Part shown: positions 25,661 through 35,900 of the stretch, one piece after another
Layout: each line of letters opens with the position of its first letter
How positions within the stretch are numbered: position 1 is the first letter of the stretch
Assembly (NCBI RefSeq): GCF_001905825.1
Contig: NZ_LIVV01000006.1
Location: 186,001 to 250,000 of the forward strand
DNA from: Streptomyces sp. CB02009
Lineage (GTDB): Bacteria; Actinomycetota; Actinomycetes; Streptomycetales; Streptomycetaceae
Length of the DNA stretch: 64,000 bases
Direction of reading: 5' to 3'
The notes under the pieces: model-generated
Seen by the model: only the letters and a program-made list of their open reading frames with translations
Database searches by the model: none
Told to the model about the DNA's origin: nothing
Program-made: the position numbers and the translations under genes

Positions 25661-28075
25661 ATGGCTTCTGACTCCAAGCCGTCCGTGCCGCTCACTCTGC
25701 CCGTGCTGCCGCTTGACGACGAGGTCGTGCTGCCCGGAATGGTGGTGCCGCTCGACCTGTCCGACAACGACGTCCGCGCCGCGGTGGAGGCCGCCCAGGC
25801 CGCCGCGCGGCCCGGTGGGGGCAAGCCGCGGGTGCTGCTCGTTCCCCGCGTCGACGGGACCTACGCCGGGACCGGTGTCCTGGGCACCGTCGAGCAGGTC
25901 GGACGGCTGTCCGACGGCGACCCCGGCGCCCTGATCCGCGGCCTCGGCCGGGTACGCATCGGCGCCGGCACGACCGGCCCCGGCGCGGCCCTGTGGGTCG
26001 AGGGCGGCACCGTCGAGGAGACCCTGCCCGAACCGCTGCCCGGTCAGGTCACCGACCTGATCAAGGAGTACAAGGCGCTCGCCACCAGCTGGCTGAAGAA
26101 GCGCGGCGCCTGGCAGGTCGTCGACCGCGTCCAGCAGATCGACGGCGTCGGCGCCCTCGCCGACAACTCCGGCTACTCGCCCTTCCTCACCGTCGAGCAG
26201 AAGGTCGCGCTCCTGGAGACCGCCGACCCGGTCGCCCGCCTCAAGCTGGCCACCGCCCAGCTCCGCGAGCACCTCGCCGAGCAGGACGTCGCCGAGACCA
26301 TCGCCAAGGACGTCCAGGAGGGCGTCGACAAGCAGCAGCGCGAGTTCCTGCTCCGGCGCCAGCTCGAAGCGGTCCGCAAGGAGCTCCGCGACCTCAACGG
26401 CGAGGCCGAGGGGGACGAGTCCGACGACTACCGCGCCCGCGTGGAGGCCGCCGACCTTCCCGAGAAGGTCCGCGAGGCCGCCCTCAAGGAGGTCGAGAAG
26501 CTGGAGCGGTCCAGCGACCAGTCCCCCGAGGGCTCCTGGATCCGCACCTGGCTGGACACCGTCCTCGAACTGCCCTGGAACGAGCGGACGGAGGACCGGT
26601 ACGACATCCGCGGCGCCCGCGCCGTCCTCGACGCCGAGCACGCCGGCCTGGACGACGTGAAGGAGCGGATCACCGAGTACCTCGCGGTGCGCAAGCGCCG
26701 TGCCGAGCGCGGCCTCGGCGTGGTCGGAGGCCGCCGCGGCGGAGCCGTCCTCGCCCTCGTCGGCCCGCCCGGCGTCGGCAAGACCTCGCTCGGCGAGTCC
26801 GTCGCGCACGCGATGGGACGCGAGTTCGTCCGGGTCGCCCTCGGCGGCGTCCGGGACGAGGCGGAGATCCGCGGCCACCGCAGGACCTACGTCGGCGCCC
26901 TGCCCGGCCGGATCGTCCGTGCCGTCAAGGAGGCCGGGTCCATGAACCCGGTGGTCCTGCTCGACGAGATCGACAAGGTCGGCTCCGACTTCCGCGGCGA
27001 CCCCGCGGCGGCCCTCCTCGAAGTCCTCGACCCGGCGCAGAACCACACCTTCCGCGACCACTACCTGGAGGTCGAACTCGACCTCTCCGACGTCGTGTTC
27101 CTGGCGACGGCCAACGTCCTCGAAGCCATCCCCGAGGCCCTCCTCGACCGCATGGAGCTGGTCAGGCTCGACGGCTACACGGAGGACGAGAAGGTCGTCA
27201 TCGCCCGTGACCACCTGCTGCCCCGGCAGCTGGAGCGCGCGGGTCTGGAGCCCGGCGAGGTCGTCCTGGAGGACGCGAGCCTGCGCAGGCTGGCCGGCGA
27301 GTACACCCGCGAGGCGGGCGTACGCACCCTGGAGCGCGCCCTCTCCCGGCTGCTCCGCAAGGTGGCGGCCCAGCACGAACTGGGCGACCGGGAACTGCCG
27401 TTCACGGTCGGCCCGGACGACCTGCGCGAGCTCATCGGACGGCCGCACCACGTGCCGGAGTCGGCCCAGGACCCGGCGGAGCGCCGTACGGCCGTGCCGG
27501 GTGTCGCCACCGGGCTCGCCGTGACCGGCGCGGGCGGCGACGTGCTCTTCGTCGAAGCGTCCCTGGCCGACCCGGAGACCGGCGCCGCCGGGCTGACCCT
27601 CACCGGCCAGCTGGGCGACGTGATGAAGGAGTCGGCGCAGATCGCGCTCTCCTTCCTCCGCTCGCACGGCGCGGAACTGGAACTGCCCGTCACCGGTCTG
27701 AAGGACCGCGGCGTGCACATCCACTTCCCCGCGGGCGCGGTCCCCAAGGACGGCCCGAGCGCGGGCGTCACCATGACGACCGCCCTCGCCTCCCTGCTGA
27801 GCGGGCGCCTCGTCCGCACGGACGTGGCCATGACCGGCGAGGTCTCCCTCACCGGCCGGGTCCTTCCGATCGGCGGCGTGAAGCAGAAGCTCCTCGCCGC
27901 GCACCGGGCGGGCATCACCACGGTCGTGATCCCCAAGCGGAACGAGGCCGACCTGGACGACGTCCCGGCCGAGATCCTGGAGAAGCTGGAGGTCCACCCG
28001 GTGACGGACGTCCGCCAGGTCCTGGAGATCGCCCTGGCGCCGGCGGCCGTGCCGGTGGGAGCGGCGGCGGCGTAA
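25661..28075 (+). CDS. lon: ATP-dependent Lon protease
   Basis: An 804-residue Lon. The N-terminal substrate-binding domain (VLPVLPLDDEVVLPGMVVPLDLSD) is followed by a coiled-coil (EFLLRRQLEAVRKELRDLNGE), the AAA+ module with Walker A GPPGVGKT at 368-375 and Walker B VVLLDEIDK, and the protease domain with catalytic S700 (GPSAGV) and K743 (GVKQK), spaced 43 residues as in E. coli Lon. It degrades damaged and regulatory proteins in the cytosol. ATG 25661 is preferred to the in-frame TTG 25640, which overlaps the operator. A GGGGAG lies close to the ATG. Confidence 0.98.
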   Translation: MASDSKPSVPLTLPVLPLDDEVVLPGMVVPLDLSDNDVRAAVEAAQAAARPGGGKPRVLLVPRVDGTYAGTGVLGTVEQVGRLSDGDPGALIRGLGRVRIGAGTTGPGAALWVEGGTVEETLPEPLPGQVTDLIKEYKALATSWLKKRGAWQVVDRVQQIDGVGALADNSGYSPFLTVEQKVALLETADPVARLKLATAQLREHLAEQDVAETIAKDVQEGVDKQQREFLLRRQLEAVRKELRDLNGEAEGDESDDYRARVEAADLPEKVREAALKEVEKLERSSDQSPEGSWIRTWLDTVLELPWNERTEDRYDIRGARAVLDAEHAGLDDVKERITEYLAVRKRRAERGLGVVGGRRGGAVLALVGPPGVGKTSLGESVAHAMGREFVRVALGGVRDEAEIRGHRRTYVGALPGRIVRAVKEAGSMNPVVLLDEIDKVGSDFRGDPAAALLEVLDPAQNHTFRDHYLEVELDLSDVVFLATANVLEAIPEALLDRMELVRLDGYTEDEKVVIARDHLLPRQLERAGLEPGEVVLEDASLRRLAGEYTREAGVRTLERALSRLLRKVAAQHELGDRELPFTVGPDDLRELIGRPHHVPESAQDPAERRTAVPGVATGLAVTGAGGDVLFVEASLADPETGAAGLTLTGQLGDVMKESAQIALSFLRSHGAELELPVTGLKDRGVHIHFPAGAVPKDGPSAGVTMTTALASLLSGRLVRTDVAMTGEVSLTGRVLPIGGVKQKLLAAHRAGITTVVIPKRNEADLDDVPAEILEKLEVHPVTDVRQVLEIALAPAAVPVGAAAA

Positions 28076-28076
28076 C

Positions 28077-28143
28077 TCCCGTACGACTCCGTACGGCTGC
28101 CTCAAGGATCCGTACGGCTGCCGTACGACTCCCGTACGGCGCC
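28077..28143. repeat. Cluster of CGTACG palindromes after lon
   Basis: Five CGTACG or CCGTACG palindromes occur within 67 bp, arranged as two copies of CCGTACGGCTGCC and two of CGTACGACTC. They directly follow the lon stop codon. Confidence 0.85.
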
Positions 28144-28155
28144 CGCGGGAAGGCG

Positions 28156-28199
28156 CGGCGGAGCGGGGTGTCCTCGACAGGGGGCACCCCGCTCCGCCG
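28156..28199 (+). terminator. Intrinsic terminator after lon
   Basis: A perfect 15-bp stem (28156-28170 with 28185-28199) encloses a 14-base loop, 80 bp past the lon stop. No U-tract is present. Confidence 0.8.
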
Positions 28200-28261
28200 T
28201 GCCGTGCCCGCGTGCACGTCGTCGCAGGTAAAACGTCACCCGGATGTCAGCCGGGGGTGTC

Positions 28262-28885
28262 ATGCTCGTACGCATGAACGAAGACGCCTTCTGGGCTCTC
28301 ATCGACGAGTTGAGCCGCCGCACCGAGGACCTGGAGGAGCGCACGGAGTGGCTGCGCGCCGAGCTGCTCCGGCGTCCGGCCGCCGAGAGCGTGGAGTTCC
28401 AGGTGCGCCTCGACGACGCGTGCGAGGTCGCCGGCACGCGCGCGCTGTGGCGGGCGGCGGACCGGATCGAGAGCGGAGCCTGCTCCGACGACGGCTTCCA
28501 CTACTTCACCCTCTGGCTGGTCGGGCAGGGGCGGAAGGTGTACGACGCGGTCGTCGCCGACCCCGACGCGCTGGCCGACGTGCCGGGCGTACGGGCCCTG
28601 GTGGGCCGCCACAGGAACGAGTGGGACGACGACGAGTGGCCCGAGTGGGAGGGGCTGGACTACGTGGCGCAGGACGCGTACGACGAGCTGACCGGCCAGG
28701 AGGACGACCTCGGCGAGGAGTTCGACGACGCCGTGGACGAGCGTGCCGAGGAGCTCGCGGACGAGCTCCAGGGCGATTTCGAGGGGGAGTGGGAAGAGGG
28801 CGGCGGACCGCGGGGGTCTCGTCCGGAGGGGGTGGCGATACCCCGGCTCACCGCCCTCTTCCCACTCGGTGCGTCCGGCTCCTAG
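28262..28885 (+). CDS. DUF4240 domain protein
   Basis: A 207-residue acidic protein. The start of DUF4240 is seen as MNEDAFWALIDELSRR and its core as CSDDGFHYFTLWLVGQGRKVYDAVVADPDALAD, then YVAQDAYDELTG. The C-terminal ~60 residues are very acidic (EEFDDAVDERAEELADEL). ATG 28262 follows GGGGGTG; ATG 28274, where homology begins, is the alternative start. Function unknown. Another DUF4240 gene lies in the island at 60064. Confidence 0.85.
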   Translation: MLVRMNEDAFWALIDELSRRTEDLEERTEWLRAELLRRPAAESVEFQVRLDDACEVAGTRALWRAADRIESGACSDDGFHYFTLWLVGQGRKVYDAVVADPDALADVPGVRALVGRHRNEWDDDEWPEWEGLDYVAQDAYDELTGQEDDLGEEFDDAVDERAEELADELQGDFEGEWEEGGGPRGSRPEGVAIPRLTALFPLGASGS

Positions 28886-28932
28886 GGCTCCCGCGACGGA
28901 GCCCCCGGAGCCGGACGGTTCCGGAGCCCTAG
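28882..28932. terminator. Bidirectional terminator in which both stop codons pair
   Basis: CTAGGGCTCC (28882-28891) pairs perfectly with GGAGCCCTAG (28923-28932), enclosing smaller hairpins. The two TAG stop codons of the convergent DUF4240 and LPMO genes lie in the opposite arms of the stem. Confidence 0.8.
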
Positions 28933-29813
28933 GAGGCCGACGCGTTCCTGCGTCGGCCCAGGAGCAGGCTGCCCGCGCCGAAGACGGCGAGGGCGCCCGC
29001 GCCCGCGAGGGCCATGGGCAGCGGCGAGGCGGGGGTCTCGGCCGTCTCCGCGGAGAGGGCCGGGGCCTGCTCGTCGCCGCCGTGGCCCGCGTGGCTCACG
29101 GTGGAGAGGGACGCGCCCGCCGCGATCTTCGCCTCGCTCGGAGCCTGGGCCTTCGCCGCGGCCGGCTGCGCCGCCGCGCCGCCGAAGGTGACGTCCGAGC
29201 AGCTGTAGAAGGCCTCGGGGCTGTCGTTGCGCTGCCACACCTTGTAGACGATGTGGCGGCCGGTGCGGGCGGGGAGGTTGCCCGTGAAGTTGTAGTAGCC
29301 GTCGGTGGCGGTGCGGGTGGTGTTGTAGACGGCGACGGGGGTCGCGTCCAGGTCCGACCACTTCAGCGGCTGCGTGGGGTCGAAGCCCGGCTTGGTGATG
29401 TAGACGGTCATGGTGCCGGAGTGGGCGGCCGTCACCCGGACCTTGAAGGCGAAGCTGCCCGCCGCGACCGCCGTCGCCGGCCAGTCGGTGCGCGCCCAGT
29501 CGAGCGCCCGGTACTTCGCGCGGTTCGCCGAGCAGAGCTTGCCGTCCGGGATGAGGGCCTGGTGCTGACCGGCGGCGTTGGCGATGTTGACCTCGTTCCA
29601 GTCGTAGAGCGGCTGGGTGCCGGAGTCGGCGACGAGGTCCTTGCACACCTGCGACTTGGGGGTCTCGGGTCCCTCCGCGTAACAGGCGGCGACGCGGCTC
29701 ACGGGGTTGAAGACGGCTCCGTGGGCGCTGGCGGTGGTGGGGGTGAGGGTGACGAGTGCTGCGGCGGCGGACAGGGCGGCGACACCGGCGGCGGTGCGTC
29801 GGGTGGACTGCAT
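28929..29813 (-). CDS. AA10 lytic polysaccharide monooxygenase with C-terminal membrane anchor
   Basis: A 294-residue secreted protein. The signal peptide ends at TASA-H31, so the mature protein starts with the copper-binding His (HGAVFNPVSR). The second copper His is H131 in VTAAHSGTMTVYITK, and FYSCSDVTF closes the fold. AA10 enzymes oxidatively cleave chitin or cellulose. The catalytic domain ends near residue 215; a Ser/Ala/Glu-rich linker leads to a hydrophobic helix and the basic tail RRRNASAS. This looks like a surface anchor, but no clear LAxTG sortase motif is present. ATG 29813 is chosen as the signal-peptide start. Confidence 0.93.
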   Translation of the reverse strand: MQSTRRTAAGVAALSAAAALVTLTPTTASAHGAVFNPVSRVAACYAEGPETPKSQVCKDLVADSGTQPLYDWNEVNIANAAGQHQALIPDGKLCSANRAKYRALDWARTDWPATAVAAGSFAFKVRVTAAHSGTMTVYITKPGFDPTQPLKWSDLDATPVAVYNTTRTATDGYYNFTGNLPARTGRHIVYKVWQRNDSPEAFYSCSDVTFGGAAAQPAAAKAQAPSEAKIAAGASLSTVSHAGHGGDEQAPALSAETAETPASPLPMALAGAGALAVFGAGSLLLGRRRNASAS

Positions 29814-29953
29814 GCGGGGGCTCTCTCTCGTGCGTGGGGGAGGACGGACGAGCAACGCGCGCTGAGCGCACGGAAGTTGAATCCCGGGCGATCGCCGTAG
29901 AGCCTCGCATTGGTCCATACCAATAGGCAAGGGGGAGAGCCGGAAAAGCCGAA

Positions 29954-29987
29954 GCGGCCCCCGGGGCGCCGCACACCCGGGGGCCGC
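29954..29987 (-). terminator. Intrinsic terminator of the muramidase gene
   Basis: A perfect 12-bp stem (29954-29965 with 29976-29987) with a 10-base loop lies 15 bp beyond the stop of the GH25 gene on the minus strand. Confidence 0.8.
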
Positions 29988-30002
29988 CTCGCGCTGGGGG
30001 CG

Positions 30003-30833
30003 TCAGCCGTTGGCGAGCGCCTGTACCCGTGAGAGGTCGCCGTTGAAGTGGTTGTGGTCGCCGACCGTCGGGCCGGAGGAGGTGTACTGCCACATCGTGT
30101 AGTACTGCCAGCCGGCCGGGAGTTCGCCCACGGCCGCGGCGTACCGCGCGATCCACAGCGGGTTGGTCGCGGAGAAGGCGGAGGAGTTGCCGGTGCACTG
30201 GGTCCACCAGCTGGTCGCCGTGTAGATGACGGCGTCCCGGCCGGTCCTGGCCTTGTACCGGTTCACGAAGTCGCGGATCCAGGCCACCATCCCGGCCTGG
30301 GTCTTGCCGTAGCAGGTCGCGCCGTAGGGGTTCCACTCGATGTCGAGCACGCCCGGCAGCGTCCTGCCGTCCTTCGACCAGCCGCCGCCGTTGTCGACGA
30401 AGTAGTCGGCCTGGGCCGCGCCGGTCGTCGTGTCGGGGGTCGCGAAGTGGTACGTGCCCCGGATCATGCCGACGTTGTACGAGCCGGTGTACTGCTGGTT
30501 GAAGTACGTGTTCTTGTAGTAGGTCCCCTCCGTCGCCTTGACGTAGGCCCACTTGACGCCGCTGTTCCACAGGGTGGACCAGGCGACGTTGCCCTGGTGG
30601 CTGGAGACGTCCACGCCTTCGGTCTGGACGGCCTGGGCGGAGGCGCCGCCGGGGGCGCCGCCCTGTCCGTCGTGCGCGAGGACGCCCATGCCCATGCTGG
30701 CGGAGCCGCGCGGCGGAGTCTGGCGGACGCCCGGGTCCGGGGCGGCTCCGGCGGACGCGGCGAGGGGGAGGAGGAGGGCCAGGGCCGTGAGTGCGGCGCC
30801 GGCGAGGGTCGTTCCGGATCTGTGCACACGCAT
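30003..30833 (-). CDS. Secreted GH25 muramidase (lysozyme)
   Basis: A 276-residue protein. ATG 30833 has GGAGG six bases upstream. The signal peptide (MRVHRSGTTLAGAALTALALLLPLAASAGAA) and a low-complexity segment precede a GH25 barrel beginning at TEGVDVSSHQG with D75, and carrying VLDIEWNPYG with D164 and E166 of the DxE catalytic signature, then WWTQCTG and WQYTSSG. GH25 enzymes cleave the N-acetylmuramyl beta-1,4 link of peptidoglycan. No separate wall-binding domain is visible; in Streptomyces such enzymes act in wall turnover or against competitors. Confidence 0.95.
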   Translation of the reverse strand: MRVHRSGTTLAGAALTALALLLPLAASAGAAPDPGVRQTPPRGSASMGMGVLAHDGQGGAPGGASAQAVQTEGVDVSSHQGNVAWSTLWNSGVKWAYVKATEGTYYKNTYFNQQYTGSYNVGMIRGTYHFATPDTTTGAAQADYFVDNGGGWSKDGRTLPGVLDIEWNPYGATCYGKTQAGMVAWIRDFVNRYKARTGRDAVIYTATSWWTQCTGNSSAFSATNPLWIARYAAAVGELPAGWQYYTMWQYTSSGPTVGDHNHFNGDLSRVQALANG

Positions 30834-31099
30834 TGCGTGCCTCCGAAAGGATCGGTGGGGGGAGCGGGGTCGGCGGTCCTGGACGCCCGTCCGCCAGTCA
30901 TGGTGTGGACATGTCAGCCAGAGCGCCGTGGACGACGCTACGCACGTAGACCCGGCCCATGGAAGGGGTCCCGGATACCGCCGTTGGTCTACGCCTGCGA
31001 AATACTGGAAGAGCTGCGGCGATGGCCTCGGCCGAAAGAAACTTTCAGCGGCCGGAAAGCCGGCGGCGGGTCGCCGGAGAACGCGTGAGAGGTGCTGAC

Positions 31100-31609
31100 G
31101 TGCACGGAAGCGGTACGGGAAGTGAAGGCGCGGTCCCGCCGGTCCTCGGCGGCGAGCCCCCTGCCCCGTCCGGCGGGGTCGACCCGGTGTTCCTCGCACT
31201 CGAACGCGAACTCGCGGTCTTCCTGCGCCGCGCCCGCGCCCAGTCCGGCGAGATGGCCCGCGAGGTCCACCCCGAACTGGAGCCCGCCGCCTACGGCCTG
31301 TTCGTACGGCTCGACGACGCCGGCCCCCAGCGGGCCACCGAACTCGCCGGCTACTTCGGGGTCGGCAAGGCGACCATGAGCCGTCAGCTCCGGGCCCTCG
31401 AAGACCTCGGGCTCGTCGCCCGCGACCCCGACCCCGCCGACGGGCGCGCCTCGCTGGTCCGGCTCACCGAGGAGGGCCGGGACCGCTTCCGGCACGTCAG
31501 GGACGCGCGGCGGGAGCGGTACGTCCGCAAGCTCGCCGACTGGGACCGCGCCGAGGTCTCCGAACTCGCCCGCCTCCTGAACCACTTCAACGTCCGCTCC
31601 GAGGGCTGA
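31100..31609 (+). CDS. MarR-family transcriptional regulator
   Basis: A 169-residue winged-helix regulator. The wHTH is GPQRATELAGYFGVGKATMSRQLRALEDLGLVARDPDPADGRASLVRLTEEG, with dimerisation helices on either side. GTG 31100 follows AGAGG by seven bases; GTG 31085 is a possible alternative. It is divergent from the GH25 gene (266-bp gap), so it may regulate the muramidase gene or itself. Ligand unknown. Confidence 0.9.
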   Translation: MHGSGTGSEGAVPPVLGGEPPAPSGGVDPVFLALERELAVFLRRARAQSGEMAREVHPELEPAAYGLFVRLDDAGPQRATELAGYFGVGKATMSRQLRALEDLGLVARDPDPADGRASLVRLTEEGRDRFRHVRDARRERYVRKLADWDRAEVSELARLLNHFNVRSEG

Positions 31610-31739
31610 GCGGGCCCGTGGGGCCACGGCCGCCCGGTCGGTCCGGCCCCACCGGGCCGCCGCCGCTCGGTCGGTCCAGCCCCACCCGGGGCCGCCGCCG
31701 CTCGGTCGGCTCCGGCTTCTCCACCGGCCCCGCCGCCGC

Positions 31740-32531
31740 TCAGCCCGCCCCCAGCTCCACCAGGGCCGCCGTCGCGTCGTCGTGCAGCTTCCAGCGGCGC
31801 GTCCCGCCGGCCGACTCGTCCGCCGCCTCCAGGGCCCGCACACGGTGGAGCAGCCCGAGCGTGCCCTCCGCACGGAGCACGCCGAAGCAGTCCGCCCAGT
31901 CGCCCGCGCCGAACAGCTCCACCCAGCGGCCCGCCCCGTCCGTGAGCGCCGCCAGGGCCCGTACCTCCGCGCGCGGGCTCGTCCCCGTCACCGCCCGCGC
32001 GGCGACCGCCGGGTCGGCCGCCGCGGTGAAGAACCCGCCCTCCCGGTTCCGCAGCCGGTCCGTCGCCGCCAGGGACCGCAGGACCTCGTCGGGGACGTGG
32101 TCGAGCCGGTCGTCCAGCACGGCCCGTACGGCACCGCCCGGCGACTCCAGGAGGAGCACCGAGTCGGAGAGGACGAGGTGTTCGACCGAGGTCTCGTCCC
32201 AGCGGACGAGCACGACGGTCGCCTGCGGCGTACGTACGTGAGAAAGGTCACAGGTGCCCCGATGGGCGTCCGCGGTGCGCCGGATTGCCAGCGACAGGAT
32301 CTCGGCCAGGGACATGTCCCGGCAGGAAGCGGACAGTTCGGTCAGAGAACCGCCGAGACGCGCGGTGAACCACGGCACCGTGTGCACACAACCGTCATCA
32401 CCCGCCGGCGGTGTGACGCCGTCGAGGAGGACGACCGTTCCTCCGCGCCCCGAGGCGGGCAGGGCGGCGGCCACCCAGTCCTCGTTGGGGCGTTCGGGGC
32501 TGCCGGGGAGGGTGGCGACATCGCTGCGCAT
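31740..32531 (-). CDS. PP2C-like phosphatase-fold protein
   Basis: A 263-residue protein with PP2C-type signatures: RPNEDWVAAAL near the N terminus, VVLLDGVTPP in the place of the metal-binding DGhG, and later ALTDGAGRWVE in the place of SDGxxD. The acidic pairs (N-E-D, L-D-G, T-D-G) would bind the metal ions. No regulatory domain is fused. It is divergent from the conservon (372-bp gap). Catalytic activity is inferred from these motifs only. Confidence 0.6.
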   Translation of the reverse strand: MRSDVATLPGSPERPNEDWVAAALPASGRGGTVVLLDGVTPPAGDDGCVHTVPWFTARLGGSLTELSASCRDMSLAEILSLAIRRTADAHRGTCDLSHVRTPQATVVLVRWDETSVEHLVLSDSVLLLESPGGAVRAVLDDRLDHVPDEVLRSLAATDRLRNREGGFFTAAADPAVAARAVTGTSPRAEVRALAALTDGAGRWVELFGAGDWADCFGVLRAEGTLGLLHRVRALEAADESAGGTRRWKLHDDATAALVELGAG

Positions 32532-32903
32532 GACGACCAGTGTGCCCGGAGCGGCGTACGTTCCCGGTGCGCGTCTTCACCGGACCTGCAAACGAGCGGA
32601 AATGGCCTGTACCAACCGGGTGGAGGTCCCTGGGCGGCCGGAGCCGCGGGCTCCGGGAAGCTGCGGGCGGGCATCCTGCCAAAGCGCGGGCGGAAGATCC
32701 AACCGAAGCCGTTCCTGGCCCTCCCCGGCCGTGCCGGAGAAGTTGTTCGCCAACTCAGGAGTGTTGTTCACTCGTTCGGGTGGCGGAGCGGCCGATGCGC
32801 GCCCCCTTCCCAAAAGCGCTGGAATGGTCGGAAGCCGTACCAGGGGTGGGGGCGCTCCATGTGACCGGCCGTCACCTCTGCTTTGTGGGCGGACGAATCA
32901 AGA
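32532..32903. other. Divergent intergenic region before the conservon
   Basis: These 372 bp separate the PP2C-like gene from cvnA and must hold both promoters. The part near 32715-32775 is somewhat richer in A and T. No gene, hairpin or repeat that I trust is seen. Confidence 0.4.
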
Positions 32904-35900
32904 ATGCGAGCACCGGTGCAGATGAAGCGGCCTCGGAGCAAGAACGGCACGCGGAGCCAGACCCCCGGTGCGGTGCCGACCCCGGACGGCGCCACGGCGC
33001 CCACCGGCAGCGTCCCCGAAGGCAGCACCTTCGCCGGCAGCGCCCCCACCGGCCGCCCCAAGCGCGTCCGCAACCGCCTCGTCGCCGGCGTCGCCCTCGT
33101 CGGCATCACCGTCCTCGTCGCCGGCGCGCCCGCGGTCCTCGCCGCCTCCACCGAGCTCAACGACTCCCAGAGCCTGGTCACCCTCGCCGAACTCGACCGG
33201 CAGGCCGTCACCCTGGCCCACTCGCTCGCCGACGAGCGCGACGAGGTCGTCGCGTACATCGCCGCGGGCCGTGACAACCAGGCCGGCGACGCCAAGGACA
33301 AGCGCCAGGTCACCTCGACCCGCTCCACCCGCGTCGACCGCCAGATCGACGAGATCCGGCCCGCCGCCTCCGTCGAGCTCCGCCGCGACCTCGCCGGCGT
33401 CCCCTCCGTCCGCCGGTCCGCCCTCACCGGCAAGGGCACGGCCCTGGAGGCCCACCGGGCGTACTCGGAGATCATCACCAAGCTCCAGGCCCTCGCCGAC
33501 GAGCTGGCCGACCGGACCCCGGCCCGCGCCTCCGACACGGCGCTCACCGAGGCCACCCGCGCCCCCGCCGCCCTCAGCCGCGCCGTCGAACAGGCCTCCG
33601 TCACCCGCGGCCTGCTCCTCGCCGCGCTCTCCGTGCCGCAGCCCGAGCCCACCGGCGAGGTCCACTACGACGCGGAGACCGGCACCTACGTCCCCGACGT
33701 ACCCGAGGGCGCCGCAGAGGCCGACCGCGCCCGCGACAGCCTCACCGCGGCCGCCCAGCAGGCCCGGGTCCGCGAGCTCGCCGCCCTCGGCGACTTCGAC
33801 CAGGCCGCCGGCACCGCCGCCCGCGACGCGATCGCCACGACCGTCGCCGGCCCCGACGTCAAGAGCGCCGAGCGCTCCCTCGCCACCCTCACCGACCAGC
33901 CCCGGCTGACGGAGACCGAGCGCGAGACCGACCCGGCCGGCCTGGAGGCCGCGCTGTCCGCCCGCATCGAGCAGATGCGCGGCGTCGAGTCCCGCCTCGC
34001 CGCCGAGCGGGTCGAGCACTTCGCCGCCCTCCGCGACGACGACGTCACCGCCCTCGAACTGCGCATCGCCTTCCTCGGCGGCTGCCTGATCGTCGCGATC
34101 GGCATCTCCACGTACGTCGCCCGCACCCTCACCCGGCCGCTCGCCGTCCTCCGGCTCGGCGCCGCCCGGCTCGCCGCCGCCCCCGAGCCCGGTGCCGAGG
34201 AACTGGTCCGCTTCACCGGCCGCAACGACGAGTTCGCGCAGGTGGTCCGGTCCCTCAACACCCTGCACGGCAAGCTCGCCGGCCTCGCCGCGCACACCGA
34301 GCGGCTCACCGACGACCGGACCGACCTGGCCGCCGCCAAGGAGGCCCTCGGCGCCCAGCTCGCCGCCCAGCGCGCCGAACTCCAGGGGCAGGTCGCGCTC
34401 CTCACCGCCGACCTCGAACGGTTCAGGAGCACGGTCCACCACACCTTCGTCAACCTCTCGCTGCGCAGCCTCGGGCTCGTCGAGCGGCAGCTCGGCGTCA
34501 TCGAGAAGCTGGAGGAGCGCGAGCAGGACCCGGACCGCCTCGCGACCCTCTTCAAGCTCGACCACATGGCGACCGTCATGCGCCGCCACAGCGAGAACCT
34601 CCTCGTCCTCGCCGGGCACGAGCACGTCCACGGCCACGCCGGACCCGTCCCGCTGGTCGACGTCCTGCGCGCCGCCGTCAGCGAGATCGAGCGGTACGAG
34701 CGGGTCACCATCCAGTCCCTGCCGCCGCACGCCCAGATCGCCGGCTTCGCCGCGGACGACCTGAGCCACCTCATCGCCGAACTCCTGGAGAACGCCACCT
34801 CCTTCTCGCCGCCCGACGCCGAGGTCCAGCTCTCCGGCTGGCTCCTGGAGTCCGGCGAGGTGATGCTCTCCGTGCAGGACGCGGGCATCGGGATGAGCCC
34901 CGCCCGGCTCGCCGAGCTCAACGCGCGCCTGGCCGAGGCCGACCCCGGCGCCTTCGACGGCGAGGGCCTGGGCATGCGGGTCATCGCCCTGCTCGCCGCG
35001 CGCCACGGCGTCCGCGTCGAGCTGCGCGAGCAGCAGCCGGGCGGCACGGCGGCCGTCGTGGTCCTGCCGCAGCCCCTGCTCCCCACCGCCCTGCCGACCA
35101 CCGTGACGGAGCCCGTACGGATGGCGGGCGCGGCACCCACGCTCCACCTGCCCGGCTCGGCCGCGGAGGCCAACTCCAACACGCTGCCGTCCCGGAACCG
35201 CGACCCCCTCGTCGAGGCGGCGGAGCGGGCGTTCCTGGAGGCCGGGGAGACCTCGGCGAGGGAGCAGCGGGACCAGCAGCCGGAGCGGGAGCCCGAGGCT
35301 CCGTACGCGCCCGAGGCGCCGAACGAGGCGGAGGCTTCGTACGAGGCGGAGGCCCGGGCACCGCACGCACCGGAGCCCCCGCACGCACCGGAGCCGCAGG
35401 AGCTCGCGTACGAGCCCGAGGCCGGCCACCACGAGCCCGCGCCGCTCCCGTACGAGCCCGAGCCCGGCCACCACGAGCCCTCGCCCCTCGGCCAGAGCGT
35501 CTCCGAGACCACGCTCCAGGTCCGGCTGCCCGACCCGCCGCCGGAGCCGGACGCCCACGAGCGCGCGGTGGACACCACCGCTCCCGCCCACCACGAGGAG
35601 CCGCAGACTCCCGCCGCCCCCGAGCCGGTCACCGACCAGCCGGTTCCCGGGCCGCGTACCCCGCAGGGGGAGCGCCTCACCGACAAGGGTCTGCCCAAGC
35701 GCACCCCGCAGGTGGTCCGCCCCGCCGGCTCCGGCACCACGGCCCCCCGTCAGGGCGGCGTGGACGCGGAGGCCCTGCGCCGCCGGCTCGGCGGCTTCCA
35801 CCAGGGCGCCAAGGCCGGGCGCCGCGACGTGGAGGCGGAGATGGAGACGGGGCGGATAGAGGACGTAAAGACTGCACGTACAGAGGAGATGACGGGGGAC

